From the IMG/VR virus record IMGVR_UViG_3300021961_000305, positions 1-35,125 of that record: a stretch of 35,125 nucleotides of DNA. One strand, given 5' to 3'. The DNA comes from a virus. Each line of letters starts with the position of its first letter. Position 1 is the stretch's first letter. The notes beneath the pieces are model-generated. The model did no database searches. It had not been told where the DNA came from and saw only the letters and a list, made by a program, of their open reading frames with translations. Positions 24,561 through 34,200 of this stretch are shown piece after piece. A program made the position numbers and the translations under genes.

Positions 24561-25468
24561 GTAATGGAATAACTGCATATAATTATGCGAATCAATTATT
24601 GATTTCACAAGACTTCAAAAATCTACATTTTTGGGAAAAAGCTGTATATCAGTCACAATCTATACCTGCTAGTTCTTTTGGTGGATGTATGCTATGGACT
24701 TATTCTAGCAATTGCCCACAATATCCTGTAGTATTCTTCAGCGCCCCAGTAACAAATGCCTATTATGGTATTTCACGTATCTATGGAAGTCCGGGTGCAT
24801 GGTCTATTGAACTAATGTGTGGGAGAGCTGGTACATCACAGACACCATCAGATGTATACGTATTCTCTAATCCAGTGGGTTTTACCACATCTCAAAATAT
24901 GGGTATAATAGTTTATTCTAATGATAGCACCCCTAGCTTTGATAGTAGACTATCACCATTATCTGTCAATGGGGCTCAATCCGTAACGATTCCTAGTGTA
25001 GTATTTACTCATGCGGTTAGTGGCTCTCCATATGCTTGTGGAGGTTATGCTGATGGTACACCAGATCAGGAAAATACCTATATAGCGTCTTATTTAACCT
25101 CCATGACTAAACCTATTCTATCATACTCAAGTCTTGCACAGACGGCTAAAGAATTATATTATACTCAATATAATGAGATGTGTAATCTTCATGATGGTTA
25201 TGGTGGATGTATTGATAAAGCCTGGACTAGGTATGAATCTTGGTATTGGTATTTTTATAGGGGAGGTGTAAAACTTGATAAGGCGAATGGTCGTTTAAAT
25301 ACTAGTTGGGTAACTGCTAACTATGGATGTAGATGGCAAGAAACAGGCAATTCCGGGTTTTTGGGTGGCGGTAATAATGCAGGCGGGGGTAGTTGGCCTT
25401 ATAATAATGAAACATTGAATATGCAAGCACGTACAGTATTAGTTTCAGAAGGATCTCTATATGACTAG
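24557..25468 (+). CDS. Cysteine- and aromatic-rich tail protein (unknown)
   Basis: A 303-residue protein I do not recognise. The N-terminal part has paired strands (LHFWEKAVYQSQSIPASSFG, then GGCMLWTYSSNCPQYPVVFF). It also has a middle GISRIYGSPGAWSIELMCGR and a C-terminal half rich in W and Y (SWYWYFYRGGVKLDKA). At least seven cysteines are spread through it (GGCM, NCP, MCGR, ACGG, MCNLH, GGCID, GCRW), unusual in a cytoplasm-made virion protein, and could bind metal or form disulfides after release. The C-terminus has a glycine-rich loop (GFLGGGNNAGGGSWPYNNE). Location between J and fibre genes suggests a tail-tip or receptor-contact role. It overlaps the next gene by 8 bases. Confidence 0.6.
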   Translation: MSNGITAYNYANQLLISQDFKNLHFWEKAVYQSQSIPASSFGGCMLWTYSSNCPQYPVVFFSAPVTNAYYGISRIYGSPGAWSIELMCGRAGTSQTPSDVYVFSNPVGFTTSQNMGIIVYSNDSTPSFDSRLSPLSVNGAQSVTIPSVVFTHAVSGSPYACGGYADGTPDQENTYIASYLTSMTKPILSYSSLAQTAKELYYTQYNEMCNLHDGYGGCIDKAWTRYESWYWYFYRGGVKLDKANGRLNTSWVTANYGCRWQETGNSGFLGGGNNAGGGSWPYNNETLNMQARTVLVSEGSLYD

Positions 25469-25673
25469 TTCAATTAAAATTCTAGGTGAGGTTAACAAAG
25501 GTGATGCTAGGTGTATTATTTATTTGGCATCTCTTGTAACTATTAAAAATGAAAAAGAGTCAAGCTTACTGGAATATAGAGGTGTGGTAGATACTTATGA
25601 CTTATCTACGCCTGCTATTGATTTGGCTAGAACTCAAATGGAAACTTTTATATGGTGGTCTTATGACAACTGA
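25461..25673 (+). CDS. Small hypothetical protein, 70 residues
   Basis: A short protein with three predicted strands and a C-terminal helix ending in an aromatic cluster (MTSSIKILGEVNKGDARCII at the start, IWWSYDN at the end). No known motif. It overlaps the previous gene by 8 bases and the next gene (start 25663) by 11, so it is embedded in a translationally coupled run, which is the main support for it being real. I cannot suggest a specific function. Confidence 0.55.
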   Translation: MTSSIKILGEVNKGDARCIIYLASLVTIKNEKESSLLEYRGVVDTYDLSTPAIDLARTQMETFIWWSYDN

Positions 25674-26304
25674 AATATTTATTGAAGAGCAATGGGATGG
25701 TGATATTAAAAGAAATTCTGCTGTTGCAGGTACAGAAGTTTTTGAGCAAATATTCGAGGAAGTTGTGAAGGTTTTCCCATGGGTAAATCCTAGAGAATAT
25801 CTAGCGGTATCAACACCTACTTTTAATTCAGCTTTTAATTCTCATGTAATTACAGGAACATTGTCATATATGATTACTAATATGTTATATGGTAATACTG
25901 CAGGTGCGGCTGCTAGAAAATTTGATCTTGAAAATAAAATGGCATATTCACGCCACTATGAATTACCAAAGGAAGGATTTAAACTAGACGGTCTTCCACC
26001 CTCAGTTAAAATTTTGGGAGTAGGTATTAACCATGATGATCTTCCGGTAGCCGCCCCAAAAGGATTAGATACACAAGATATATATATTAAAGCAGATCCA
26101 GAAGAAATGGAAAAGACCTTTAATCTTCCAGTACGAAGAGGCAAGTATTCTACTTTTTATGGGGTATCTTATAAAGATAATAAAATACTTAGGGTGAAAC
26201 AATATATATATGATAGACAGTCTCCATTATCTGATTGGGATATCGCATATCTGATTAAGATGAAAAATGTTGAGCCTGAACGCTATGCCCGATTGATTCA
26301 ATAA
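25663..26304 (+). CDS. Hypothetical 213-residue tail-region protein
   Basis: I start this at ATG 25663 (MTTEIFIEEQWDGDI), which has TGGTGG about 6 bases upstream. A longer frame from 25597 would add a run of hydrophobic residues read from inside the previous gene and is unlikely. The product has a helical N-terminus (EVFEQIFEEVVKVFPWVNPR), a middle NSHVITGTLSYMITNMLYG, and a C-terminal domain KYSTFYGVSYKDNKILRVKQ followed by WDIAYLIKMKNVEPERYARL. No transmembrane segment, signal peptide or catalytic motif is evident. The gene ends the coupled cluster that begins at J, so it may be a tail accessory or fibre-attachment protein. Confidence 0.6.
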   Translation: MTTEIFIEEQWDGDIKRNSAVAGTEVFEQIFEEVVKVFPWVNPREYLAVSTPTFNSAFNSHVITGTLSYMITNMLYGNTAGAAARKFDLENKMAYSRHYELPKEGFKLDGLPPSVKILGVGINHDDLPVAAPKGLDTQDIYIKADPEEMEKTFNLPVRRGKYSTFYGVSYKDNKILRVKQYIYDRQSPLSDWDIAYLIKMKNVEPERYARLIQ

Positions 26305-26354
26305 GATATAAAATATCCTTTGATAATAGATCTTAAAATTGTAAAATAAATTAT

Positions 26355-26807
26355 ATGGATACTATAAGATTTAGATCACCTATATCCGAAGAAGAGTTAT
26401 CTTATTGTCTCGAAGAGTATTCCAAAACTGTTAAAGAGGCTCTCTATCACTCAGATACTGCACTAAAGAATTTAAAATTAGCTTATAAGAATCCATATAC
26501 AATATTTAGAGTGATACTTTACAATGGTATTCGAGTAGGCTGGTTTTTAGCACGTATCTCAAATACTTCTGAACATACAAATATTAAAAGTATTAATCAA
26601 ATTTATTATTATTGTAATACATCAGGTTATAAAAGTGTAAGGTGTGTTAAAGAAACATTTAAATATTTAGAGCAAGAAGCTGTAAATAGGAAGATAAGGG
26701 TATTAACAGCTACTAATAGTCCATATGATGAAAGACTACAATTAGTTAAAATACTTGAAAAACAAGGTTGGAAAAGATATAGTTATTATGCTATAAAACA
26801 ACTCTAA
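26355..26807 (+). CDS. GNAT-like protein of unknown function
   Basis: A 150-residue protein that resembles the Gcn5-type acetyltransferase fold: an N-terminal helix pair, a strand FRVILYNGIRVGWFLARIS (about 51-69), a long strand-helix with SGYKSVRCVKETFKYLEQEA (about 92-111), and a last strand-helix with ATNSPYDERLQLVKILEKQG followed by WKRYSYYAIKQL. The acetyl-CoA loop is degenerate: only one glycine of the usual Q/RxxGxG/A remains (TSGYKS), so catalysis is doubtful. Similar GNAT-fold proteins appear in phage tail-fibre regions. Base composition is strongly AT-rich. Identification is tentative. A start at ATG 26355 is used; the ribosome site is not obvious. Confidence 0.45.
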   Translation: MDTIRFRSPISEEELSYCLEEYSKTVKEALYHSDTALKNLKLAYKNPYTIFRVILYNGIRVGWFLARISNTSEHTNIKSINQIYYYCNTSGYKSVRCVKETFKYLEQEAVNRKIRVLTATNSPYDERLQLVKILEKQGWKRYSYYAIKQL

Positions 26808-26810
26808 CCT

Positions 26811-26854
26811 ACCAGGGGACCTTTAAGGAGGCTTCCAAATTCTATATCTATAAT
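26811..26854 (+). promoter_or_regulatory. Candidate phage promoter, copy 2 (shared box plus TATAAT)
   Basis: ACCAGGGGACCTTTAAGGA at 26811-26829 repeats the box at 13437 with two differences, followed by GCTTCC and a perfect TATAAT at 26849-26854. Gap between box and hexamer is 19 bases here and 18 in copy 1. It is intergenic, 33 bases before the start of the next gene, and would serve the side tail fibre transcription unit. No good -35 box is seen. Both copies being intergenic and upstream of tail gene sets supports a regulatory role. Confidence 0.55.
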
Positions 26855-26886
26855 CTCCACCTGAGGGTTGAGTGAAAGGGTCAAAA

Positions 26887-27327
26887 ATGTCTAGATCAAA
26901 AATTACATCATCTTCTAAAGATCTAATTGTAGATGATGGTTCTGTATTAGTGTCAGTAATTAAAGGTGAGCAGATTCAGTTAAATTTAACCCTATCCTGG
27001 TTGACAAATATTAGCGATTATACTATCTTCTCTAAGGTAATAGAAGCTGATAATGATGGTCTTGGTACAATACCAACAAGTATACGTAATAATGGTGTAG
27101 TTACTGAACTACCTATTTTAGATAAGGAGGATAGTGATAATTCCTTTACTCTAGTAATCCCACAAACTCTTGGATTCACATGGACTATCCAGCCATCTCC
27201 AGATAAACCTGTTTATGGTTTTATTGATCTCGAAGTGCAAGATACTGGAATTGGTGATAGACAACAAATTTGGAAACCTTTTAGGGGATTAGTAGAGATT
27301 CGTTATTCACCAACTGAAGAGGTATAA
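26887..27327 (+). CDS. Fibre-upstream beta-rich protein, BppU-like N-terminal layout
   Basis: A 146-residue protein. ATG 26887 is chosen since GAAAGGG precedes it by 6 bases; a GTG at 26872 would add five residues. The sequence (IKGEQIQLNLTLSWLTNISD at about 26-45, then FTLVIPQTLGFTW and GFIDLEVQDTGIGDRQQIWK) alternates strands in the manner of small immunoglobulin-like domains that attach fibres to the tail in siphoviruses. It lies directly before the side tail fibre gene (2 bases between stop and start), so an adaptor role is likely, but there is no motif that proves it. Confidence 0.55.
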   Translation: MSRSKITSSSKDLIVDDGSVLVSVIKGEQIQLNLTLSWLTNISDYTIFSKVIEADNDGLGTIPTSIRNNGVVTELPILDKEDSDNSFTLVIPQTLGFTWTIQPSPDKPVYGFIDLEVQDTGIGDRQQIWKPFRGLVEIRYSPTEEV

Positions 27328-27329
27328 TC

Positions 27330-30300
27330 ATGAGTAGCTATAGCGTTGTAGTTAATGGAAATGATTACATAATCCATCTAGATCAACTTGATTATAATAT
27401 CTCTCTTTCTCGTACAGGAGGTCAAGGTAGTCAGGGACCTAGTGCTTACGATGTTGCTGTACAGAATGGATTTGAGGGTACTGAACAAGAATGGCTTGAT
27501 ATGATGGCCATGACGGTTCAGACGTTAGAAATATATGACCAATCAGCTAGCTTATCTGCTACTCAGGCCTCCCAGTATGCCAATGAAGCCTCCCTTAGTT
27601 CTGCCACCGCTTTAGGTAGTGCAGAATTTGCTGGTAATGCGGCCTTATCAGCTTCCACTAGTGCAACAGCTGCAAGCGAAAGTAGTACCGAATCAGCAGC
27701 ATCTGCCTTAGCTGCATTTAATAGTGCATCAGCAGCAGCCATTTCTGAGAGTAATTCAGCAACATCCGCAACATCCGCAAGTAATAGTGAACTTAATGCA
27801 ATTTCTCAGGCAACTAATGCAGCTAATAGTGCAAGCGCTGCATCTAACTACGCATCTAGCGCCCAGACAGCAGAAATAGCGGCTGTTAATGCTGCAACTC
27901 AGGCAGTAGCAAGTGAAGGTAATGCAGCAGATTCTGCAGCTAGTGCAGCTGTAAGTGCCACAAATGCTGGACTGAGTGCTGCTGAAGCATTAGTAAGTGA
28001 AACGTCTGCCGGTAATTCTGCGAATGAGGCATGGAATAGTAAGGAAGCAGCTGCTACTAGTGAGTTTAATGCAGCTACCTCAGAGACTAATGCTGCTACT
28101 AGTGCTTCTAATGCAGCTTCATCCGCAAATGCTGCGGCAACATCAGCTACTAATTCCGCTACTTCAGCAGTTGCAGCTAGTAATTCAGCTGCGAATGCAT
28201 TAGTTTCTGCTACTAACTCCGAGAATAGCGCAGTTAATTCAGCCACTAGTGCTTCTAATGCAGCTATTAGCGCTTCTAGTGCAGCTACCTCACTCGCAGC
28301 AGTAGAACTAATTTTTGATAACTTTGACGATCGCTACTTAGGTGCAAAACCAAGTGATCCTATAACAGATAATGATAGTGATCCTCTATCAGCTGGAGCG
28401 GTATATTGGAATACAACAACAACTAGTTTAAGATTTTATAATGGAAACTCTTGGGAAGACCCCGAAGCTTCTACTACAGCTAGCGCTAATAGCGCCCTAA
28501 CTAGTGCTAATAGTGCTGCTTCATCTGCTAATTCTGCTTCCAATAGTGCTGCTGATTCTTTAACTTCTGCTAATAACTCAGCTGCTAGCGCAACTTCTGC
28601 AGCTAATTCTGCAAGTGCAGCTTTAATTAGCGAAACAAATGCGGCACACTCAGAGTCTGAATCCTTAGCAAGTTCTAGTGATGCTTTATCTTCTAAAAAT
28701 GCTGCTGCTGCATCAGAATCAAATGCTGCTGTAAGTGCATCAAGCGCTTCTACCTCTGCAACCAATGCAGCAATAAGTGCTAGTAATGCTTCAGCAAGCG
28801 AAGCTAGTGCTGCTTCATCAGCTACCTCTGCTACTAGCTCGGCTAATTCTGCAAGTAACAGTGCTACCTCTGCTAGTGCTTCTGCTAATTCCGCTTTGAC
28901 TTCAGCAGCTAATGCTGCTATCAGCGAATCTGATGCTGCTAGTCATGCAGCTAGTGCCGCATCTAGTGAATCAAATGCTGCTACATCAGCAACAAATGCT
29001 TTAAGTAGTGAAAATGCTGCTTTTGCCTCAGAACAAGCTGCTGCTATTTCTGCAACTAGTGCTTCTACAAGTGCAACTAATGCAGCTACTTCAGCAACAG
29101 CTGCTTCAACTAGTGCATCTAATGCGGCTACCTCTGCAACCTCTGCGGCTAATTCTGCAACTAATGCAGCTACATCTGCGACTCAAGCAGCGACTAGTGA
29201 AACTAATGCGGCGAATTCTGCTACATCTGCCGCAACAAGTGCGTCAAATGCTTCTGCTTCTGAGATTTCTGCTCTAGAGTCACTAACTCAAGTTTCTAAT
29301 ATTTATGATCAATTTGATGATCGTTATTTAGGTTCTAAGACTAGCGCACCTACTTTAGATAATGATGGTAATGCCCTACTTGAAGGTGCATTATACTGGA
29401 ATTCAGTTTCCAAGGTTATGTATGTATTTAATGGTACAAGCTGGATACAAACAGTTACTATTGGTGCCTTAACTGCTGATAATAATTTAAGTGACCTTAG
29501 CAATACTACTACAGCATTAGCAAACTTAGGGTTAGGCCCAACAGACAACGTTGAGTTTGGTACAATTAAATTTAATGGTTCAGATGTCGATAATGGTGTA
29601 TTATCCTGGGATTCTACTATTGGTAGTTTAAAGACAACTTTGAATAGTGGATTAGTTTTACATCATGGTGAAGAGTTATATTATCCTTTAGTTAAAAATA
29701 CTACAGCATCAATTATTACCAAAGGTACTGCTGTTGGATATAATGGTGTAACTAGTGGAGCAATCAATATTCAACCAATGATTGCTGATGGTTCTATAGA
29801 TTATGAACATTACCTAGGTTTAGCTAGTGAAGATATTGGTGCGGGTGAATATGGACGTGTAAATTATTTTGGTATAGTATCAGGAATCAATACTAATGCA
29901 TATCCCGTTGGTACACACTTATATGTAAGCGATCAGACTCCTGGGGGTTTTAGTGCAACTAGACTACAATCCCCTTCATATAGTTTGAGGGTTGGTACTG
30001 TTTTAATTCAAGATTCTACCAATGGTAGTATCTCACTTGTATATGATTCTATCCATAATGCTGAAGAAACAAACTATGATAGTAGTGATACAACTTTATT
30101 AGCTACAAACGTAAAAGCAGCATTAGATGAATTAAGTTTAACAAAAGTTGATATTGCACTATTAAATGCTAATATTACTTTTTATCCAACTACTACAATT
30201 GGAGACTTTGGTTATTATCGATTAGTAACTACTACAAGTGATCCTGACTATGATATTGTAGCTGTTGATGTTCCTACTGGAATTATTACAACTAATAATC

Positions 30301-33300
30301 AATTACTTGCTACTTTAATTTCTGATGCTAATATTATTAAAGGAGATCCTGGATTAATTAGTATCCCTACTATTGGTAATATTGCTAAGATTTCTGGTAA
30401 TAATACACAATTTGCTGCATTCTATTTTGAATTATATAGAAGAAATTCTGGAGGTACAGAAACATTAGTAGGTACTTCTAATAATACATTGAATGTTAAT
30501 CCAGCTGATTCAGGTTATCATCAATTTAATGCTTCCGCATTATTATCTAATGGTACTTGGGCTATAACAGATCGTTTAGTTGTTAAATATTATGCAGCAT
30601 TAACAGGTAATACTGGAGCCGCTTACTATTTCCAATTTGGAGGTAATTCTCCAATTAGAACAGAAGTACCTGTTCCAGTTTCTGTTATACCTGCCGCACC
30701 TTCAACTGAGATTCTTACTGTTACTGCTAACTTTAATGGAATACTTAGTGGTACTGATTCTACAGTTCAACAGGCTCTAGAAACCATTGATGACCATGAT
30801 CATGACGGTATCTACGAACCAGCTGACGCTACAATCCTTAAGGATGCTGATATTGGTGTAACTGTACAAGCTTATAATGCCTCAACTGTAGTTGATGCGG
30901 GTTATGTACATACAGATAATAACTACACAACAACTGAAAAGAATAAGCTAGCAGGTATCGAATCTGGTGCAACAGCTGATATGACGGCTAGTGAGATCTT
31001 AACAGCTATTAAAACTGTTGATGGTGCAACTTCTGGATTAGATGCTGACCTATTAGATGGCCAAGATAGTTCTTATTTTGCTACTGCATCTGGATTAAAC
31101 ACAGAGATTTCAAATAGGACTACAGGAGACGCGAATACTTTATCTTCGGCTAATACTTATACTGATAATAAAGTAGCTGCACTTGTAGATTCAGCTCCTG
31201 CTACATTAGACACTCTAAATGAGTTAGCTGCCGCACTAGGCGATGATCCTAACTTTGCTACTAGCATAAGTACTACAATTGGTACGAAAGCTAATAGTTC
31301 AGTCACTATTACTGCTGGAACCAATCTAACTGGTGGTGGAGACTTAACTACAAATAGGACTATATCACATTCTGCTTCAGGTGTTGTTGCTGGTACTTAT
31401 GGTTCAAGTACTTCAATTCCAGCAATTACAGTAGATGCTCAGGGTCACGTTACTGCAGCCTCAGGAAATTCTATTAGTGTAGGCGACGGTTCAATGACTG
31501 TTACCGCAGGTTCAGGATTGACTGGCGGTGGTCAGGTTGGTACTGCTAATCAATCAGGTAATACCTCTGTAACTCTGTCTCATGCTGATACTAGTACTCA
31601 AGCTAATCTTACTGCAAGCTCACGTACTTATGTTACTGGGTTAACATTTGATACATATGGTCACGTTACAGGATTAACAACAGGTACTGAAACAGTAGTC
31701 GATACTAATACAACGTATAATGCTGGTACTGGCTTATCATTGTCAGGTACTACATTCAATATGGATGTAAATGGGCTAACTGAAGTTACATCTTTACAAG
31801 GTACTGATACTATTCCTGTATATGATGTATCTGGTACTGCTGTTAGAAAAGTAACTCGAGATAATCTTGGATTACAAGCTAATCTTGTTAGTGGTACAAA
31901 TATTAAGACTATCAATGGCTCTTCAGTATTAGGTAGCGGAGATCTACTCATTACTGGTGGTATTAATTATGTAGTTAAAACAGCTAATTATACTACTCAA
32001 GACAATGAGGGTGTTCTTGCTGATACTTCTAATGGTTCCTTTACAGTTACCCTACCTGCAAACCCTTCAGTAGGTGATCAAGTAGTAGTAGCAGATTCAG
32101 GTGACTATTGGAATGTAAATAATCTGACTATTGGACGTAATGGTTCAACAATTGCTAACTCTGCTACTGACTTAATTTGTGATCTTTCAGGTTCATCAGT
32201 TCAACTTGTTTATGATGGTACAACATGGAATGTTTACACTCTACTTGGTGGTTATGGTACAACTTCTCAAAGAATTGTAACAACAGTTGTCGCTACTGCT
32301 GGACAGACTACATTTACAACATCTAGCGGTTATACACTTGATTATATAGATGTTTATTTAAATGGTATTAAGCTTGTCAATGGTACTGATTATACTGCAT
32401 CAAATGGAACAACAGTTGTTCTAACTGATGCTGCTGTAGTAAATGACATTGTTGAGATGGTCGCTTATATCCCACGAGGATTATCTGATGGCTATACTAA
32501 AGCTGAAGCTGATGCTCGTTACATGGATATCAATGAAGTAATTGATACTAATCAAATTGCTAATACAAGTGTTACCCCAGCAAAGATGGACTTTAGTGCT
32601 GGCACAGCCAACGGTGTGCTGTACCTCAACGGCTCTAAGGCTGCTACCTCTGGTAGCGTATTAACCTTTGATGGCGCTCAACTTGTCGTTAATGGCATCA
32701 CCGTAGGCCGTGGCGCAGGTGCTGTGTCCACCAATACTGCGGTGGGTGCGAGTGCGTTAAATGCGAATACTACTGGCACTGGTTTGACGGCTATTGGTTA
32801 TCAATCTCTTCAATCAAACACAGGTGATTTCAACACTGCCGTTGGTCGTGCCTCGTTGAACGCAAACACTTCAGGCGGGTCTAACGCTGCGCTTGGATAC
32901 AACTCCTTAATCAATAACACTACTGGAAGTAACAACACGGGCATTGGTATGCAAGCCCTCAACTTCAACACCACCGCCTCCAACAACACTGCTGTGGGCT
33001 ATCAAGCAGGGTATAGTAATACAACAGGTACAGCCGGAACATTTGTTGGCTACAAAGCTGGCGTATTTAACACCACAGCAAGTGATAATACAGCGGTTGG
33101 TTTTCAGTCTGGATATACGCAATCAACAGGCGTAGGAAACACAAGCCTTGGTGCGTATTCTTTCCAGAACTCTAACGGCAATCACAATACAGCGGTTGGT
33201 AGAACTGCCATGTATCTAAATACTGGCGGCGATTGGAATACTGCTGTTGGTCGAGATGCTTTGTATTCTTCTGGCGCATCGAGTAGTAATACAGCACTTG

Positions 33301-34199
33301 GCGCCAAAGCCCTCTACTTCAACACCACCGCCTCCAACAACATAGCGATTGGTTACACGGCTCTTTACAGCAACACCACTGGGCAGATAAATACGGCGGT
33401 CGGTACAAATGCGATGTATCAAAACACCACTGGTGCTGATAACTCTGCATTTGGTTATGACGCACTCAAAGCAAACACAACAGGAAATTACAACACAGCC
33501 CTTGGTCGTCAAGCGCTTACCGCCAACACCATCGCCTCCTACAACACTGCTGTTGGTTATCAGGCACTTTACAGTTCTAATAGAACAGCAGATGATAATG
33601 ATGGAAGCACTGCGGTTGGTTTTCAAGCCGGAGTTAATAAAACTACCGGACAAAATAATTGTTTTTTCGGTAAAAGTGCTGGCAGCAACATGACAACTGG
33701 TGTCGGTAACATTTTTATCGGTCAAGGTTGTCAGGCAAGTAGCACCACGGTCAGTAGTGAAATTGTTATAGGTACTCAAGCCACAGGTAAAGGTTCACAA
33801 ACAGGATTTATAACTGCCGGTGGCGGTGGTATGTACCAAGGCAACAACTCATCGTCTTGGTCAACTACTTCTGACCAACGCCTAAAGAAAAACATCGTTG
33901 ATAACACTGAGGGTTTGGACAAGATTGTCGCCATTCAGGTTCGTAATTTTGAATACCGTCTGCCTGAAGAAGTTACCGAACTAGACCCATCTTGCGCCGT
34001 TGAAAAGGCTGGCGTTCAGCTTGGTGTTATTGCCCAAGAACTGCAACAGGTTTGCTCCGACTGCGTGAAGGAAGAATCCACAGGCGTTCTGTCGGTAGAT
34101 TCAGACAACATCTTCTGGCACATGGTCAACGCAATTAAAGAACTCAAATCTGAACTCGACTCGGTGAAAGCCGAACTTGCAACCCTGAAAGGAAACTGA
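27330..34199 (+). CDS. Side tail fibre with Ala/Ser-rich stem, YadA-like repeats and S74-type chaperone end
   Basis: A 2,289-residue fibre. Residues 1-60 form an attachment domain with SQGPSAYDVAVQNGFEGTE, a common fibre motif. Two long Ala/Ser/Asn/Thr-rich stretches (about 65-326 and 381-656) resemble the lambda Stf stem. Each is followed by a similar globular module (FDDRYLGAKPSDP near 331; FDDRYLGSKTSAP near 661). Middle parts contain TTTEKNKLAGIESGATADM and LDADLLDGQDSSYFA, standard fibre modules. From about 1800 to 2125 come about 22-residue repeats of the type NTAVGxxALxxNT, likely a left-handed beta-roll as in YadA-type adhesins. The end holds an endosialidase-chaperone (peptidase S74) domain with SDQRLKKNI at 2181-2189, where self-cleavage is expected. 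DNA from about 32590 on is more GC-rich, which suggests that the end was acquired separately. Confidence 0.92.
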   Translation: MSSYSVVVNGNDYIIHLDQLDYNISLSRTGGQGSQGPSAYDVAVQNGFEGTEQEWLDMMAMTVQTLEIYDQSASLSATQASQYANEASLSSATALGSAEFAGNAALSASTSATAASESSTESAASALAAFNSASAAAISESNSATSATSASNSELNAISQATNAANSASAASNYASSAQTAEIAAVNAATQAVASEGNAADSAASAAVSATNAGLSAAEALVSETSAGNSANEAWNSKEAAATSEFNAATSETNAATSASNAASSANAAATSATNSATSAVAASNSAANALVSATNSENSAVNSATSASNAAISASSAATSLAAVELIFDNFDDRYLGAKPSDPITDNDSDPLSAGAVYWNTTTTSLRFYNGNSWEDPEASTTASANSALTSANSAASSANSASNSAADSLTSANNSAASATSAANSASAALISETNAAHSESESLASSSDALSSKNAAAASESNAAVSASSASTSATNAAISASNASASEASAASSATSATSSANSASNSATSASASANSALTSAANAAISESDAASHAASAASSESNAATSATNALSSENAAFASEQAAAISATSASTSATNAATSATAASTSASNAATSATSAANSATNAATSATQAATSETNAANSATSAATSASNASASEISALESLTQVSNIYDQFDDRYLGSKTSAPTLDNDGNALLEGALYWNSVSKVMYVFNGTSWIQTVTIGALTADNNLSDLSNTTTALANLGLGPTDNVEFGTIKFNGSDVDNGVLSWDSTIGSLKTTLNSGLVLHHGEELYYPLVKNTTASIITKGTAVGYNGVTSGAINIQPMIADGSIDYEHYLGLASEDIGAGEYGRVNYFGIVSGINTNAYPVGTHLYVSDQTPGGFSATRLQSPSYSLRVGTVLIQDSTNGSISLVYDSIHNAEETNYDSSDTTLLATNVKAALDELSLTKVDIALLNANITFYPTTTIGDFGYYRLVTTTSDPDYDIVAVDVPTGIITTNNQLLATLISDANIIKGDPGLISIPTIGNIAKISGNNTQFAAFYFELYRRNSGGTETLVGTSNNTLNVNPADSGYHQFNASALLSNGTWAITDRLVVKYYAALTGNTGAAYYFQFGGNSPIRTEVPVPVSVIPAAPSTEILTVTANFNGILSGTDSTVQQALETIDDHDHDGIYEPADATILKDADIGVTVQAYNASTVVDAGYVHTDNNYTTTEKNKLAGIESGATADMTASEILTAIKTVDGATSGLDADLLDGQDSSYFATASGLNTEISNRTTGDANTLSSANTYTDNKVAALVDSAPATLDTLNELAAALGDDPNFATSISTTIGTKANSSVTITAGTNLTGGGDLTTNRTISHSASGVVAGTYGSSTSIPAITVDAQGHVTAASGNSISVGDGSMTVTAGSGLTGGGQVGTANQSGNTSVTLSHADTSTQANLTASSRTYVTGLTFDTYGHVTGLTTGTETVVDTNTTYNAGTGLSLSGTTFNMDVNGLTEVTSLQGTDTIPVYDVSGTAVRKVTRDNLGLQANLVSGTNIKTINGSSVLGSGDLLITGGINYVVKTANYTTQDNEGVLADTSNGSFTVTLPANPSVGDQVVVADSGDYWNVNNLTIGRNGSTIANSATDLICDLSGSSVQLVYDGTTWNVYTLLGGYGTTSQRIVTTVVATAGQTTFTTSSGYTLDYIDVYLNGIKLVNGTDYTASNGTTVVLTDAAVVNDIVEMVAYIPRGLSDGYTKAEADARYMDINEVIDTNQIANTSVTPAKMDFSAGTANGVLYLNGSKAATSGSVLTFDGAQLVVNGITVGRGAGAVSTNTAVGASALNANTTGTGLTAIGYQSLQSNTGDFNTAVGRASLNANTSGGSNAALGYNSLINNTTGSNNTGIGMQALNFNTTASNNTAVGYQAGYSNTTGTAGTFVGYKAGVFNTTASDNTAVGFQSGYTQSTGVGNTSLGAYSFQNSNGNHNTAVGRTAMYLNTGGDWNTAVGRDALYSSGASSSNTALGAKALYFNTTASNNIAIGYTALYSNTTGQINTAVGTNAMYQNTTGADNSAFGYDALKANTTGNYNTALGRQALTANTIASYNTAVGYQALYSSNRTADDNDGSTAVGFQAGVNKTTGQNNCFFGKSAGSNMTTGVGNIFIGQGCQASSTTVSSEIVIGTQATGKGSQTGFITAGGGGMYQGNNSSSWSTTSDQRLKKNIVDNTEGLDKIVAIQVRNFEYRLPEEVTELDPSCAVEKAGVQLGVIAQELQQVCSDCVKEESTGVLSVDSDNIFWHMVNAIKELKSELDSVKAELATLKGN

Positions 34200-34200
34200 A

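Noticed and set aside
25597-25662. Upstream extension of the 213-residue gene from ATG 25597
   Set aside because: It would read a hydrophobic stretch from another frame of the preceding gene, while ATG 25663 has TGGTGG before it and the usual short overlap.
26305-26317. GATAT-AAA-ATATC hairpin with a 3-base loop
   Set aside because: Same chance argument; it is AT-only apart from the outer pair, and it shares no sequence with the repeat at 9727.
28000-29280. Dense short DNA repeats that could be mistaken for a CRISPR array or minisatellite
   Set aside because: The repeats vary in length and in synonymous positions, keep one reading frame, and encode the Ala/Ser-rich fibre stem; there are no regular spacers or cas genes.
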